64,000 nt of DNA from Sulfurimicrobium sp. (lineage in GTDB: Bacteria; Pseudomonadota; Gammaproteobacteria; Burkholderiales; Sulfuricellaceae): assembly GCA_030652035.1 (NCBI GenBank), contig JAUSBJ010000017.1, positions 1 through 64,000 of the forward strand, given 5' to 3'. The notes below the pieces were generated by a model. It made no database searches. It saw only the letters and a program-made list of their open reading frames with translations, and was not told the origin of the DNA. This document shows positions 34,070 through 43,588 of this stretch, in pieces; position 1 is the first letter of the stretch; the number at the start of each line of letters is the position of its first letter. A program made the translations under genes and the position numbers.

Positions 34070-35941
34070 ATGCCTGGAATTCTATTTAGTGTATACGACC
34101 CTGCTGACCTGACCATTGAATCCAGATGGCAGATGGGACTGCAACTGGTACGGCATCACCCGGATCATGAGCTGGAGCAGTACAGCGAGCCTGGCTTTCT
34201 GCTTGCCTGCCTCTATCACCCTGAAGTGTGTCAAGCGCCCCGTATTCTGGTCACCGAACACCATGTGCTCGCTTGTTACGGCAACATTTACGAAGGTGAT
34301 ATGGAGTCGATGCATGACGGCGAGCCGCTCTGTCGCGCCTTGCTCGGCCGTTTTCTAAGCCGAGGCGTGGATGGCCTCAAGCACCTCAACGGGCGCTACG
34401 ATATTGCCGTATGGGAGCGCAGCAAGCGTGTTCTCCACTTCGTCAGCGACCGCTTTGGCGCCAACCGGCACTATGCACTGCAACGCACCGGCGCACTGCA
34501 TGTGGCCTGCGAGGTCAAGGCGCTCGCGGCCTTTCTCGACCGCATCGAGATCGATCCGGCGGGTCTAGCCAGCATGCTGAGCTTCGGTTATCACCTGGGT
34601 GATCTGACCATCCTGAAAGACGTGAAATGCCTGCCCAATGCGCGCCATCTTGAATACTGCGCTGCGGATGACCGGCTGAGCATTGATCGTTACTGGAGCT
34701 ATCCCTATGGGGCATTGGAGCCACTGCCCGGCAGCGAGGCGGAATTGGCTGCTCAGTTGCATGATCATCTGCTGACCGCCTTGAAACGGCAATTACGGGG
34801 CGTGAAGAAAATCCTGCTGCCCATCAGTGGCGGGCTGGACTCGCGCACCATGGCTGGGCTGCTGGCCCAGAGCGGCTTTACCGGAGAGGTGTTGGCTTAC
34901 AGCTTCGGCCAGGCTAGCAGCCGCGATGTGCGCTATGGCCGCGCCATCGCCAGCAAGCTGGGATACCGGCATGTAACCATCCCGACGCCCAGGGACTTCA
35001 TGACGCGGCACCTGGAACAGGCGGCCTGGCGCTTCGATGCGGAGTGGAGTGGAGAACTGAACTGGGGCCCCCGTTTTTCCCACACGCATCCGGCGCTAGG
35101 CGACACTGGCGGCTGTGTTGTACTGAGTGGAATGTATGGGGATATTATTTTGGGCAGCGATAAGTTTGGCTATCAACAGAGGGCAGGGGATGCTCCGATA
35201 TCACAAGCCCAGTTGCGGGATTTCTTTGTTAAGATTCACTGTGAATATGGTCCTATGGTTCACGCAACCAACCTCATACAAGTAACCGAAAGAAAGGAAG
35301 TATCAGAGCATATTTTACGCATTGTAAATACGACTCTGGGGCCAATCAGTAACCTAATTCCGTTCTATGCACTGATGCGGGCAGAGTTTGAGCACCGCCA
35401 ACACAGACATACAGCCACTGTAGTCCAATCTATCGAGTATGATTTGCCAGCCATCACTCCTTTCTTAGATACAAACCTTATCGATTTCTGTATCCGTATT
35501 CCTTATAACTACTTCTGTGGGGAAAAACTTTATAAATCCATGATCGGATTGATGCTCTCAGCAGTAGCAACTATTCCAGAGGATGAAACGGGTCTTCCGC
35601 TTAGTGACAGCCCTGTGCGTGCGGCACTGCATTGGCGATGGGCGCGCATTCTCGCTCATATTCCAATACTCAAGCGATTTTTTAGTAGGCGTGCTGTGTC
35701 TTTCGATTTTCAGTCTGGCATTCAGAACCAAAAGAGATTCTTCGATTCGCAGGCTAGTGCACTGATTTTCCTATCTCCACCACTTGATGCAGATAGCGCT
35801 TTGGGGCGTTATCACCGCCTTTTGGATGGCAATCTCACACCCGCCGACCAGGTTTGCGCATTCCTGCCCCCAGCCCTGTTCCTGCGTGAACTGAACCGCC
35901 GACTTTCGGAAGAAGGCGATGTGCCCAAACGCGTATCCTGA
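34070..35941 (+). CDS. Asparagine-synthetase-like protein 1 (no glutaminase Cys)
   Basis: The 623-residue protein has an N-terminal glutamine-amidotransferase-like domain (NGRYDIAVWERSKR, SDRFGANRHYAL) and an ATP-pyrophosphatase domain with ILLPISGGLDSRTMAGLL at about residue 245. The catalytic Cys2 of real AsnB is absent (MPGILF), so glutamine hydrolysis is not expected; it may use ammonia or another amine, or an internal amine. Such proteins often occur in capsule and exopolysaccharide loci. The 5' half is GC-rich, while from about 35150 codon use turns distinctly AT-richer. AGGGGAG gives a good start. Confidence 0.85.
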   Translation: MPGILFSVYDPADLTIESRWQMGLQLVRHHPDHELEQYSEPGFLLACLYHPEVCQAPRILVTEHHVLACYGNIYEGDMESMHDGEPLCRALLGRFLSRGVDGLKHLNGRYDIAVWERSKRVLHFVSDRFGANRHYALQRTGALHVACEVKALAAFLDRIEIDPAGLASMLSFGYHLGDLTILKDVKCLPNARHLEYCAADDRLSIDRYWSYPYGALEPLPGSEAELAAQLHDHLLTALKRQLRGVKKILLPISGGLDSRTMAGLLAQSGFTGEVLAYSFGQASSRDVRYGRAIASKLGYRHVTIPTPRDFMTRHLEQAAWRFDAEWSGELNWGPRFSHTHPALGDTGGCVVLSGMYGDIILGSDKFGYQQRAGDAPISQAQLRDFFVKIHCEYGPMVHATNLIQVTERKEVSEHILRIVNTTLGPISNLIPFYALMRAEFEHRQHRHTATVVQSIEYDLPAITPFLDTNLIDFCIRIPYNYFCGEKLYKSMIGLMLSAVATIPEDETGLPLSDSPVRAALHWRWARILAHIPILKRFFSRRAVSFDFQSGIQNQKRFFDSQASALIFLSPPLDADSALGRYHRLLDGNLTPADQVCAFLPPALFLRELNRRLSEEGDVPKRVS

Positions 35942-35956
35942 CTGAGGAGAATATCC

Positions 35957-37555
35957 TTGCAATTTGTTTATAGCCAGATTGAAGGTTTTCCGCCGCTGGC
36001 CTGGGTCGCCAGCAGCCAGCCTGGCCGGGAAGAAATTACCGTGCTGCATGGTCGCTTCGTGGAAACTCGCCCGCATTTTTTTGTGGAGGGGGCTTGGGCG
36101 GGGGATTTTGCTGAAGGCCAGATTCAAAACTCAGACACCGTGTTTGGGAGTGGCGGGGTTCTAGGGGATGAGGCAGTGACCTTCGTCAGTTGCACTGCAA
36201 CGACGGATTACCTCTATCACAGCGACGATGCAAATCACTTCGTCATTTCAAACTCTTTGCCGCTGTTGCTTGCCAGGCTGGGCGACGCACTCCAGTCCGC
36301 GTGCGAGGATTACAGCCGCATCAACATGTCCATCCTGGATGGTTTTTACGATTTCACATCAGAAATCCCCACCCGAAAAGGCCATGCACGCAGAGTCATG
36401 CACCATAATGTCTACCTTGATTCATCAGGCATCGTATTACTTGAGAAGCCGTATGCGCCAGACTTTAGCTCATTCAATGAATACCGTGACTATCTGCGCT
36501 TACGCATCGGGCTATTGTTCGCCAACGCGAGGAACGGAGCGCGTCATCTGCCGTTACAGGTTTACTCGACGCAATCAAGAGGCTACGATTCCACCGCCGT
36601 CAACGCTCTCGCCGCCCCCTTTGGGGTTGACCGTGTTTTCACCAGCCCAGAGTCCAAAGACAAGCAGAGTTTTTACCTTGGGGGGGATTCGCAAGCGCCC
36701 AGCGATGATGGCACCGCCATTTGCGAGGTCTTGGGACTTTCATGCGCATCGATTGACCGGCGCAGTTTCGAGAAAAAGCCGTTGACCCACGAGCTTTATT
36801 ACTGGGCGGGGTTAGATAACAACCAGGATCTCAACCTGCATGAAATAACGGAATACATCAGCACGCCCACGCTGCTGCTGACAGGTCAATATGGTGAATT
36901 CTGGTATCCACGAGACAGCGCAGGGGAGCAGAGGCTGCATTGTCTCGACGACGGACTGAAGAAGTGGGATCAGGCTGGGCATGGGCTTGCTGAGGTGCGT
37001 CTGAAAACGGGCCTCATTCAGGCAGCTATCCCAGTAATTGGATCGAGACACCGGACTTCAATTCTGAGCATCACGGAAGATCAGGAGATGACTCCCTGGC
37101 GTCTCGGCAACTATTATGACCGTCCCATCCCCCGCCGTATCGCCGAGGAAGCCGGTGTGCCGCGTGAAATGTTCGGACAGACCAAGCTCGCTTCCATCGT
37201 GCACCTGCCCACACCGAATGTTCCGGTGACTAAGGCCTTGCGCACTGAGTTTTTTCGATATCTGCGCCAACAAGGCCTGCTCGGCTGGGTAGGCGTCTGG
37301 CTGCTTCCTTTGGTGCAACGCCTCAACAACTGGGTTTACTGGAACAACCCCAGTCGTTACTTTTACGACCGGCGCAAATACCCCTTGCTCTGGTACATAA
37401 GCTACGCCTCCGCGCGACTCTTCGGCAAGCCGCTGCATATCCGAATGGCGTGGACCCGGCTGGATTCTTTTTTATATGCTTTCTGCGTCAACAAGGTGCG
37501 AGATGAGTATGCGGCTCAGCTTGAAACCATCAAGCCGGATGGTGATCTTGGTTGA
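35957..37555 (+). CDS. Asparagine-synthetase-like protein 2 (divergent)
   Basis: The 532-residue protein shows a degenerate PP-loop, YSTQSRGYDSTAVNALA, in place of SGGLDS, and an N-terminal amidotransferase-like region lacking Cys (VHSNSLPLLL-type strands around DANHFVISNSLPLLLARLG). GAGGAGA lies six bases before a TTG at 35957, so TTG initiation is well supported. It follows the first Asn-synthetase-like gene by 15 bases and precedes a flippase by one base. The family call is by motif only; function unknown. Confidence 0.65.
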   Translation: MQFVYSQIEGFPPLAWVASSQPGREEITVLHGRFVETRPHFFVEGAWAGDFAEGQIQNSDTVFGSGGVLGDEAVTFVSCTATTDYLYHSDDANHFVISNSLPLLLARLGDALQSACEDYSRINMSILDGFYDFTSEIPTRKGHARRVMHHNVYLDSSGIVLLEKPYAPDFSSFNEYRDYLRLRIGLLFANARNGARHLPLQVYSTQSRGYDSTAVNALAAPFGVDRVFTSPESKDKQSFYLGGDSQAPSDDGTAICEVLGLSCASIDRRSFEKKPLTHELYYWAGLDNNQDLNLHEITEYISTPTLLLTGQYGEFWYPRDSAGEQRLHCLDDGLKKWDQAGHGLAEVRLKTGLIQAAIPVIGSRHRTSILSITEDQEMTPWRLGNYYDRPIPRRIAEEAGVPREMFGQTKLASIVHLPTPNVPVTKALRTEFFRYLRQQGLLGWVGVWLLPLVQRLNNWVYWNNPSRYFYDRRKYPLLWYISYASARLFGKPLHIRMAWTRLDSFLYAFCVNKVRDEYAAQLETIKPDGDLG

Positions 37556-37556
37556 T

Positions 37557-39020
37557 ATGAATCTTGGCAATTCCATCCGTAGCGGCACCAAATGGCTATT
37601 CGCAGGCAATCTGGGAGGCCAGCTCCTGCAATTCGCCTTCGGGGTGGCGCTGGCACGCCTGCTGGTGCCGGCGGACTTCGGCCTGCTCGTGACGGTCCAG
37701 ATATTCACCGGGTTTGCCGGATTCATCGCCGGAGGCGGAACCGGTCAGGCACTGGTCCAGGCCAGGGAGGTGGAAAAGCGCGACTACCAGGTCGTGTTCA
37801 CAATTCAGTTGCTCATCGGGTTCCTGATCTACGGTTTTTTCTTCATTGCCGCGCCGTGGTTTGCGGACTGGTTCGGACAACCTCTTTACGTTGACCTTTT
37901 CAGGGTCTCGGCCATCAGCTTTCTGCTGCGCCCGTTCGTCAATGTGCCGGGCGCGCTCCTGCAGCGCGCAATGCGCTTCAAGGCGAGTGCAATTGTGGCT
38001 ACTGCCACCTCGGTCATCTCCGGCATGGTCAGCATTATTCTCGCCAGTTATGGCTGGGGTGTCTGGAGCCTTGTGCTAGGCGGGTTGCTGGGCAGCCTGC
38101 TGAGCGCTGTTTTGTTGCTTCGCGTGGCGGCTTGGGTGCCACGCTTCAGCATGGACAGGGAAATTGCCAGCCGGCTTGGCAGTTACGGATTCAAGGTTTC
38201 CCTTAACAGCATCGTTGAGTATGTTCGCAGCCAGATACCCAACCTGGTTGCCACACGGCTGATGGGTACAGTCGCGGTCGGGCTTTACAACAAGGCAGCA
38301 AGCCTGAATGTGATGCCCATGAGTATCATCGGAAGCTCTCCCTATCAGGCGGTTTTTCGTGCGCTGGCACAGACCCAGGACAATCTGGACCAGTCGAAGT
38401 ACATCTATCTGCGAACCATGACCCTGGTAGTGGTCTACACGCTACCCTTCAATGTAGGGCTGGCCTGGCTGGCCGAGCCTTTTATCTCGGTGGTGTATGG
38501 TGACAAGTGGCTGGGTGTGGTGCAGCCATTGCAGATCCTTGTCATTTCGGTCCTGTTTCGCTGCGTCACCAACCCCGCCGGGGCAGTCCTGGAAGCGCGC
38601 AACCTGCTGACGCAGGAGCTGCGGATTCAGCTGGAAACCCTTGCATTACTGGCGATCGGGTGCCTGCTTGGCTATCGCTGGGGGATCTCTGGCATCGCGT
38701 GGGCCAGTGTGGCGGGTTCGGTGTATGCTTGCCTGCGCACCGCATCGGTCGCCAATAGCCGCTTGGGCGTAAGCCACATCGAACTTCTTCGGGCGCTCAA
38801 GCCAGGCTTGATACTGAACGGCCTGCTCTTTGCCTCATTGCTTCTGGCCGATTCATTCTGGCCAGCCGATTTAGCCAAGGCTGACTCCGCGTATTATCTG
38901 TTTATCATGTCGGGGATAGGGGGGCTTGTTTACACAGCATCATTCCTCTATTTGCCGATGAGGGAAACCGAAGCCGAAGCGGCACGTTGGAAACTCTGGC
39001 TGGGTTTGACACGAGCGTGA
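37557..39020 (+). CDS. Wzx-type polysaccharide flippase 1
   Basis: The 487-residue protein from MNLGNSIRSGTKWLFAGN has 12-14 hydrophobic helices and the MATE/PST fold signature ALARLLVPADFGLLVTVQIF. It would flip undecaprenyl-linked repeat units across the inner membrane. It is a close relative of the protein at 42125-43588, which begins MNLGESIRKGAKWLIAGN; the shared start decides the start codon here over the upstream in-frame ATGs, which overlap the previous gene. Confidence 0.88.
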   Translation: MNLGNSIRSGTKWLFAGNLGGQLLQFAFGVALARLLVPADFGLLVTVQIFTGFAGFIAGGGTGQALVQAREVEKRDYQVVFTIQLLIGFLIYGFFFIAAPWFADWFGQPLYVDLFRVSAISFLLRPFVNVPGALLQRAMRFKASAIVATATSVISGMVSIILASYGWGVWSLVLGGLLGSLLSAVLLLRVAAWVPRFSMDREIASRLGSYGFKVSLNSIVEYVRSQIPNLVATRLMGTVAVGLYNKAASLNVMPMSIIGSSPYQAVFRALAQTQDNLDQSKYIYLRTMTLVVVYTLPFNVGLAWLAEPFISVVYGDKWLGVVQPLQILVISVLFRCVTNPAGAVLEARNLLTQELRIQLETLALLAIGCLLGYRWGISGIAWASVAGSVYACLRTASVANSRLGVSHIELLRALKPGLILNGLLFASLLLADSFWPADLAKADSAYYLFIMSGIGGLVYTASFLYLPMRETEAEAARWKLWLGLTRA

Positions 39021-39045
39021 GCAAAAAATATACGGGATAGCAGTA

Positions 39046-40905
39046 ATGAGCCATGGTGTGGCAGGTATCTGGATGGGGACGGGCGGAATCGATCCAGCGG
39101 TGATCGGCCGGATGGCCGGCGGTCTCTACACTCTGGAGAACATGCACGGGCATGAATTTTCTGCCCGAAACCTGCTTATGCACGTGCAATACAGCAATTG
39201 GGCATCCCCCATGTTTGTGCAAGATTCCATAACCGGGGTCGCGCTTCAGGTGATCGGGTGCATGCATGACTCAGCCTGGACGGCTGAGCACATGTTGCAG
39301 GATTTCCTGGCTCGTGGAACGGATGCGATCACCGGTTGCGACGGCACGTACGTGGCGCTGGCGTGGGACCCGCGGACGGAAACCCTGGCGATTGCCAACG
39401 ACAGGCTTGGCCTGGAAAAGCTGTTCCTGTTCCAGCAGGGTGGCCTGCTGTTGTTCGCTTCCGCGCTCAAAGCGATTGCCGTGCACCCCGCGGTGCAAAT
39501 CGAGATTGACCCCTTGGCACTTGCCCAGTTCCTGACGACTAGCCACTTGCTGGACGATCGTAGCTTCCTGCGCGGTATTTCCGTACTGCCTCCGGCGACC
39601 TTGTTAACCGTGAACCGCGCCGGGATGACGCAACGGCGATACTGGACACCCCGCTTCGAGCCGGATGCCTCTCTTGATCTGGACGGCTGGGCCGGACGCT
39701 TGGGAGAAGTGTTGCGCCAGGCGGTGGAGCAGTCCGTAGGGGAGGGTCCTTTTGTGCTGCCCTGTTCGGGTGGGCTTGATTCCCGTGCAATTGCTGCTTT
39801 TCTTCCGGACCATGCTCTGGAGCGGGGCCGGGCCTGTTCATTTGGCCATGCACACTGTTACGACGTTCGATACGGACGTAAAGTGGCCCGCGCAGCCGGG
39901 CTCAGCCACGAGACCTTGGCCGTGCCGCCGGATTTCTTCCGCAGCAACCTCCGGGATGGTCTTGCCATGAACGATGGCGAAGTGTCCATTGAAGCGCTGC
40001 CCTTACTGCGGCTGATGCCTTTCGGAATTCCCGGGGAAACGCTGCTGACCGGATTTCTGGGAGATGTGCTTTCGGGGGGGCACATTCCCGATGGCCTGGA
40101 TCAGGTAAGCGACTATGGGAAACAGCTGGAACTGCTGTGGCAGAAGCGATATCAGTCTATAGGGTTCAGCGACGCGGCATTGGGGCGGGTTCTCCTGCCC
40201 GGAATCTACCGGGAAGTCAAAGGCGCCACCTTCGAGACAATGCGTCGTTCCATTGAAATGGCGGAAGCGGAGTCATTCATCGACAAGGCCGTGCTCATCG
40301 AGCTACGTGACAGGCAGGCGCGCTACATCGATTATATGATGCGCTCGTTGTCCCTGAAATACGATGTTCGCGCGCCCTTTGCTCACGCACAGGTTGTGGA
40401 TGAGTGGCTCAGGGTGCCGCTCGCCTTTCGCATCGGACAAAAGGCATACCGGAGGATGATGGTGCGTTTTGCGCCACAGCTTGCGCGTATTCCGGAAATC
40501 AAAACCCAGCGCAGTCTCCTGCATACGGATCGTGCCGGCGTCGTGCGTGCGCCCATCACGTTTACGCGCCTGCAGGAAGCTGCCGCGGACTATCTGCCAC
40601 AGGGCCTGGCGTGGCGGGTAAATGCCGGCTTGCAAAACTTTGGCCATGGCCTTGCTTTGCTTTCCGGTGGATGGCTGGGCTTGCACAATCGTAGTGAATA
40701 CGTCCATCATGACGAGAGCATTCGCAAGGTCGATCCGGAATGGTTCCGCCATGCGCTTAACCAGGATGAGCTTACCGACGGGTGGTTTGACAAGAAAGCA
40801 CTGAATGCCTTGCTGGAAGAGCATTTGATGGGAAAAATGGACCATTCGATTCGCATCAACAACGTGGTAAGCTTTCTCGAGTGGCGCAGGATAATGGGCA
40901 TTTGA
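39046..40905 (+). CDS. Asparagine-synthetase-like protein 3 (no glutaminase Cys)
   Basis: The 619-residue protein has an N-terminal amidotransferase-like domain (GCDGTYVALAWDPRTETLAI, NDRLGLEKLFLFQ) that starts MSHGVAGIWMG, with no Cys at position 2, and a canonical PP-loop in PFVLPCSGGLDSRAIAAFL. ATP-dependent amide formation on a non-standard acceptor, perhaps a uronic acid of the exopolysaccharide, is plausible. It lies 25 bases after the first flippase. The TTG of a 38-codon frame overlaps its stop. Confidence 0.84.
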   Translation: MSHGVAGIWMGTGGIDPAVIGRMAGGLYTLENMHGHEFSARNLLMHVQYSNWASPMFVQDSITGVALQVIGCMHDSAWTAEHMLQDFLARGTDAITGCDGTYVALAWDPRTETLAIANDRLGLEKLFLFQQGGLLLFASALKAIAVHPAVQIEIDPLALAQFLTTSHLLDDRSFLRGISVLPPATLLTVNRAGMTQRRYWTPRFEPDASLDLDGWAGRLGEVLRQAVEQSVGEGPFVLPCSGGLDSRAIAAFLPDHALERGRACSFGHAHCYDVRYGRKVARAAGLSHETLAVPPDFFRSNLRDGLAMNDGEVSIEALPLLRLMPFGIPGETLLTGFLGDVLSGGHIPDGLDQVSDYGKQLELLWQKRYQSIGFSDAALGRVLLPGIYREVKGATFETMRRSIEMAEAESFIDKAVLIELRDRQARYIDYMMRSLSLKYDVRAPFAHAQVVDEWLRVPLAFRIGQKAYRRMMVRFAPQLARIPEIKTQRSLLHTDRAGVVRAPITFTRLQEAAADYLPQGLAWRVNAGLQNFGHGLALLSGGWLGLHNRSEYVHHDESIRKVDPEWFRHALNQDELTDGWFDKKALNALLEEHLMGKMDHSIRINNVVSFLEWRRIMGI

Positions 40906-41018
40906 AATCAACCGCTCCTGCCCGCATTGCGCCGAACCTGGGAGATTCCGGCATTACGGAGGCGGATTACTTTCACTCATACTATCGCTTCTGGATGAGT
41001 GCTGGATATTACGAATAA
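40902..41018 (+). CDS. Small 38-residue ORF between the Asn-synthetase-like gene and galE
   Basis: A TTG overlapping the upstream TGA (TTTGA) opens a frame that reads MKSTAPARIAPNLGDSGITE then ADYFHSYYRFWMSAGYYE. It fills the gap up to galE and is unusually aromatic at its C-terminus. It has no separate ribosome site and no recognised family. It may be a real coupled peptide, the remnant of a larger gene, or chance. Confidence 0.25.
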   Translation: MKSTAPARIAPNLGDSGITEADYFHSYYRFWMSAGYYE

Positions 41019-41037
41019 GACAGATGGTGAAAAGGAA

Positions 41038-42012
41038 ATGACAATACTGGTGGTAGGTGGCGCGGGCTACATTGGTTCGCACATGGTCAAGATGCTGCTC
41101 GGGCGCGGATATGGGGTGACAACGCTGGATAACCTCTCCACCGGCTATCGGGACGCGGTTCTGGGTGGCGAGTTCATTCATGGCGATCTGGCCGACCGCA
41201 CGCTACTCGACAAGGTGTTCAGCGAACACAGAATTGATGGCGTCATGCACTTTGCCTCCTTCATTCAGGTTGGCGAGTCCGTGCAGAACCCCGCCAAATA
41301 CTATGAAAATAATGTCGTCAATACGTTGAACCTGCTGAATGCAATGGTGGCGCATGACGTCAAACGCTTCATCTTTTCCTCAAGCGCTGCCGTGTATGGC
41401 GAGCCGATCCGGGTGCCAATCGATGAGACGCATCCCAAAAACCCGATCAACCCCTATGGGCGCAGCAAGTGGATTGTGGAGCAGATCCTGGCTGACTATG
41501 ACCGGGCCCATGCCCTGAAATCCGTCTGCTTGCGCTATTTCAATGCAGCCGGCGCCGACCCTGATGGACAACTGGGTGAGCGGCATGAGCCAGAAACTCA
41601 CTTGATACCCCTTGTCTTGCAAGCCGCCTCGGGGCGCAGGGAAAGTGTGCAGGTTTTCGGGCGCGACTATGACACGCCTGATGGAACCTGCATCCGTGAT
41701 TATGTCCACGTCACTGACCTGTGCGAAGCCCATCTGCTCGCCATGGACCGGCTGCTAAAAGGCGGCTCAAGCGCGGCATTCAACCTGGGCAATGGTAACG
41801 GCTTTTCAGTGCAGGAAATGATAGACACTGCCTGCAAGGTGACTGACAAAGACATTCAGGTCAATGATGCACCACGCCGCGAGGGTGATCCGGCAAGGCT
41901 GGTGGCAGATGCTACTCTGGCGCGCAAGGAGTTAAGCTGGAATCCGTGTTATGACGAACTTGAAACGATCGTGCGCCATGCATGGCAATGGGAAATAGCA
42001 GGCAGCCGGTGA
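41038..42012 (+). CDS. galE: UDP-glucose 4-epimerase
   Basis: The 324-residue protein from MTILVVGGAGYIGSH (AAAGGA precedes this ATG) is an extended short-chain dehydrogenase with GGAGYIG at residues 7-13, SSSAAVYG (114-121) and the Y140xxxK144 catalytic pair in NPYGRSKW. It interconverts UDP-glucose and UDP-galactose, or the N-acetyl forms, for polysaccharide synthesis. The full-length match to GalE is good; the exact sugar is not determined. Confidence 0.92.
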   Translation: MTILVVGGAGYIGSHMVKMLLGRGYGVTTLDNLSTGYRDAVLGGEFIHGDLADRTLLDKVFSEHRIDGVMHFASFIQVGESVQNPAKYYENNVVNTLNLLNAMVAHDVKRFIFSSSAAVYGEPIRVPIDETHPKNPINPYGRSKWIVEQILADYDRAHALKSVCLRYFNAAGADPDGQLGERHEPETHLIPLVLQAASGRRESVQVFGRDYDTPDGTCIRDYVHVTDLCEAHLLAMDRLLKGGSSAAFNLGNGNGFSVQEMIDTACKVTDKDIQVNDAPRREGDPARLVADATLARKELSWNPCYDELETIVRHAWQWEIAGSR

Positions 42013-42128
42013 TGACCAAAAAATCTTCAACCGCCTGGCATCAAACAGAAATAGCTGGTCGATGCAACGAATCTGAAGCGCCAAGCGCCCTGCGCCACGA
42101 GCCTGCACGCGGACTGCCCTACGCATGA
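42012..42128 (+). CDS. Small 38-residue ORF between galE and flippase 2
   Basis: An ATG overlaps the galE stop (TGATG) and the frame ends in ATGA over the flippase start. The product reads MTKKSSTAWHQTEIAGRCNE then SEAPSALRHEPARGLPYA. The double overlap would suit translational coupling, but composition is not protein-like enough to be sure, and no family is recognised. Confidence 0.25.
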   Translation: MTKKSSTAWHQTEIAGRCNESEAPSALRHEPARGLPYA

Positions 42129-43588
42129 ATCTGGGAGAAAGTATCCGCAAAGGTGCAAAATGGCTAATTGCCGGCAATCTGGGCAATCAGGTATTTCAGT
42201 TTGCCTTTGGTGTTGTTCTGGCGCGCTTGTTGGTACCCGCCGATTTCGGCATGCTTGTCACGATGCAAGTATTTACCGGTGTGGTCGGTATGATTGCGAG
42301 TGGTGGCATGGGGGAAGCGCTTGTTCGCGCAAAGAAAGCGGATGAGCACGATTTCAATGTGGTATTTACCATGCAGTTATCGATCGGTGTGTTGATTTAC
42401 CTGGCTTTCTTTTTCTTTAGCCCAGCTATTGCGCTTGCCTTCAACGAACCTCTTTATGTCGATCTTATCCGCATCTCAGCCTTAAGCTTCTTGTTACGGC
42501 CCATGATGAACTCTCGCAACAATTGGTTGCAAAGAGAAATGCGTTTCAAGGACAGCGCTCTTGTGGGTTTTATCGCCGCAATTTTCTCCGGTGGCATAAG
42601 CATCATCATGGCTTGGGCGGGGATGGGCGTGTTAAGTTTGATCCTGTCCGGTTTGGCAGGCACTTTGATGGGCATCATCCTGCTTGACCGGGTTACCCCC
42701 AGGCGCCCCCGAATAATATTTGACATCGACACTGCTCGCATACATAGCAGTTATGGCCTGAAATCATCGGCCAATGAGCTTGTGAGTTATTTACGCAAGC
42801 AAACCAGCAATCTGATCATCAGCCACTTTGCAGGCCCTGGCTCGGTGGGTCTCTACAATAAGGCAGAGAGCCTGGCCATGCTGCCCTTGGCGACTATCAG
42901 CGGCGCGGTATATAGCCCGGTATTTCGGGCCATGGCCAAGGTGCAAGACGATACGGCACAAGTTCGATATCTGTTCTACCGAATGATTTCGCTGCTGGTA
43001 GTCTATACCTTGCCTTTTTATACCGGCTTAACGTGGCTGGCAGAACCCTTCATCAGTGTTGTCTACGGTGAAAAATGGCTGTTAGCCGCAACGCCTTTGG
43101 CGATCGTATCTCTTAGCGGATTGATTTTCTGCATTGGACATCCATGTGGTGCCGTATTGGCCGCACGAAATCTACTGGGCCGCGAGGTTTTTATCCAGGC
43201 TGCCACTTGGGCTTTTGTCGCCATTGCCTCCCTGATCGGCTTGCATTTTGGAGGGCTTCCAGGTGTGGCTTGGGGGGTGGTGGCAAGCCACTTGTTTTCC
43301 ACCACATTAATGTATTACCTAAGCTCGCAATCAGTGCAGGGTTCAATGCGGGAATTAACCAATGCCATCGCGCCTGGAGTGCTGCTCAATGTGCTCATGC
43401 TTGCTGTATTGTGGGGGCTGGATATGATGTTGCCCACAGGGTTTCAAGAGCAGCAGCAGGCAACATACCTGCTGCTTTCTGCCACGGTTGGCGCTATCAC
43501 TTATGGCACGGGATTTCTTTTCCTGCCCATTGCTGCATTGACCGAAGAATCTTTGCGCTGGCGTAAAACACTGAGGCTTGCGCGATGA
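42125..43588 (+). CDS. Wzx-type polysaccharide flippase 2
   Basis: The 487-residue protein begins MNLGESIRKGAKWLIAGN and has the same multi-helix architecture and length as flippase 1, sharing ARLLVPADFGMLVTMQVF and LAEPFISVVYGEKWL. The DNA is visibly AT-richer than that of flippase 1, which argues for separate acquisition over recent tandem duplication. Two flippases in one locus may serve two repeat units or one may be redundant. It overlaps the next gene by four bases (ATGA). Confidence 0.88.
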   Translation: MNLGESIRKGAKWLIAGNLGNQVFQFAFGVVLARLLVPADFGMLVTMQVFTGVVGMIASGGMGEALVRAKKADEHDFNVVFTMQLSIGVLIYLAFFFFSPAIALAFNEPLYVDLIRISALSFLLRPMMNSRNNWLQREMRFKDSALVGFIAAIFSGGISIIMAWAGMGVLSLILSGLAGTLMGIILLDRVTPRRPRIIFDIDTARIHSSYGLKSSANELVSYLRKQTSNLIISHFAGPGSVGLYNKAESLAMLPLATISGAVYSPVFRAMAKVQDDTAQVRYLFYRMISLLVVYTLPFYTGLTWLAEPFISVVYGEKWLLAATPLAIVSLSGLIFCIGHPCGAVLAARNLLGREVFIQAATWAFVAIASLIGLHFGGLPGVAWGVVASHLFSTTLMYYLSSQSVQGSMRELTNAIAPGVLLNVLMLAVLWGLDMMLPTGFQEQQQATYLLLSATVGAITYGTGFLFLPIAALTEESLRWRKTLRLAR

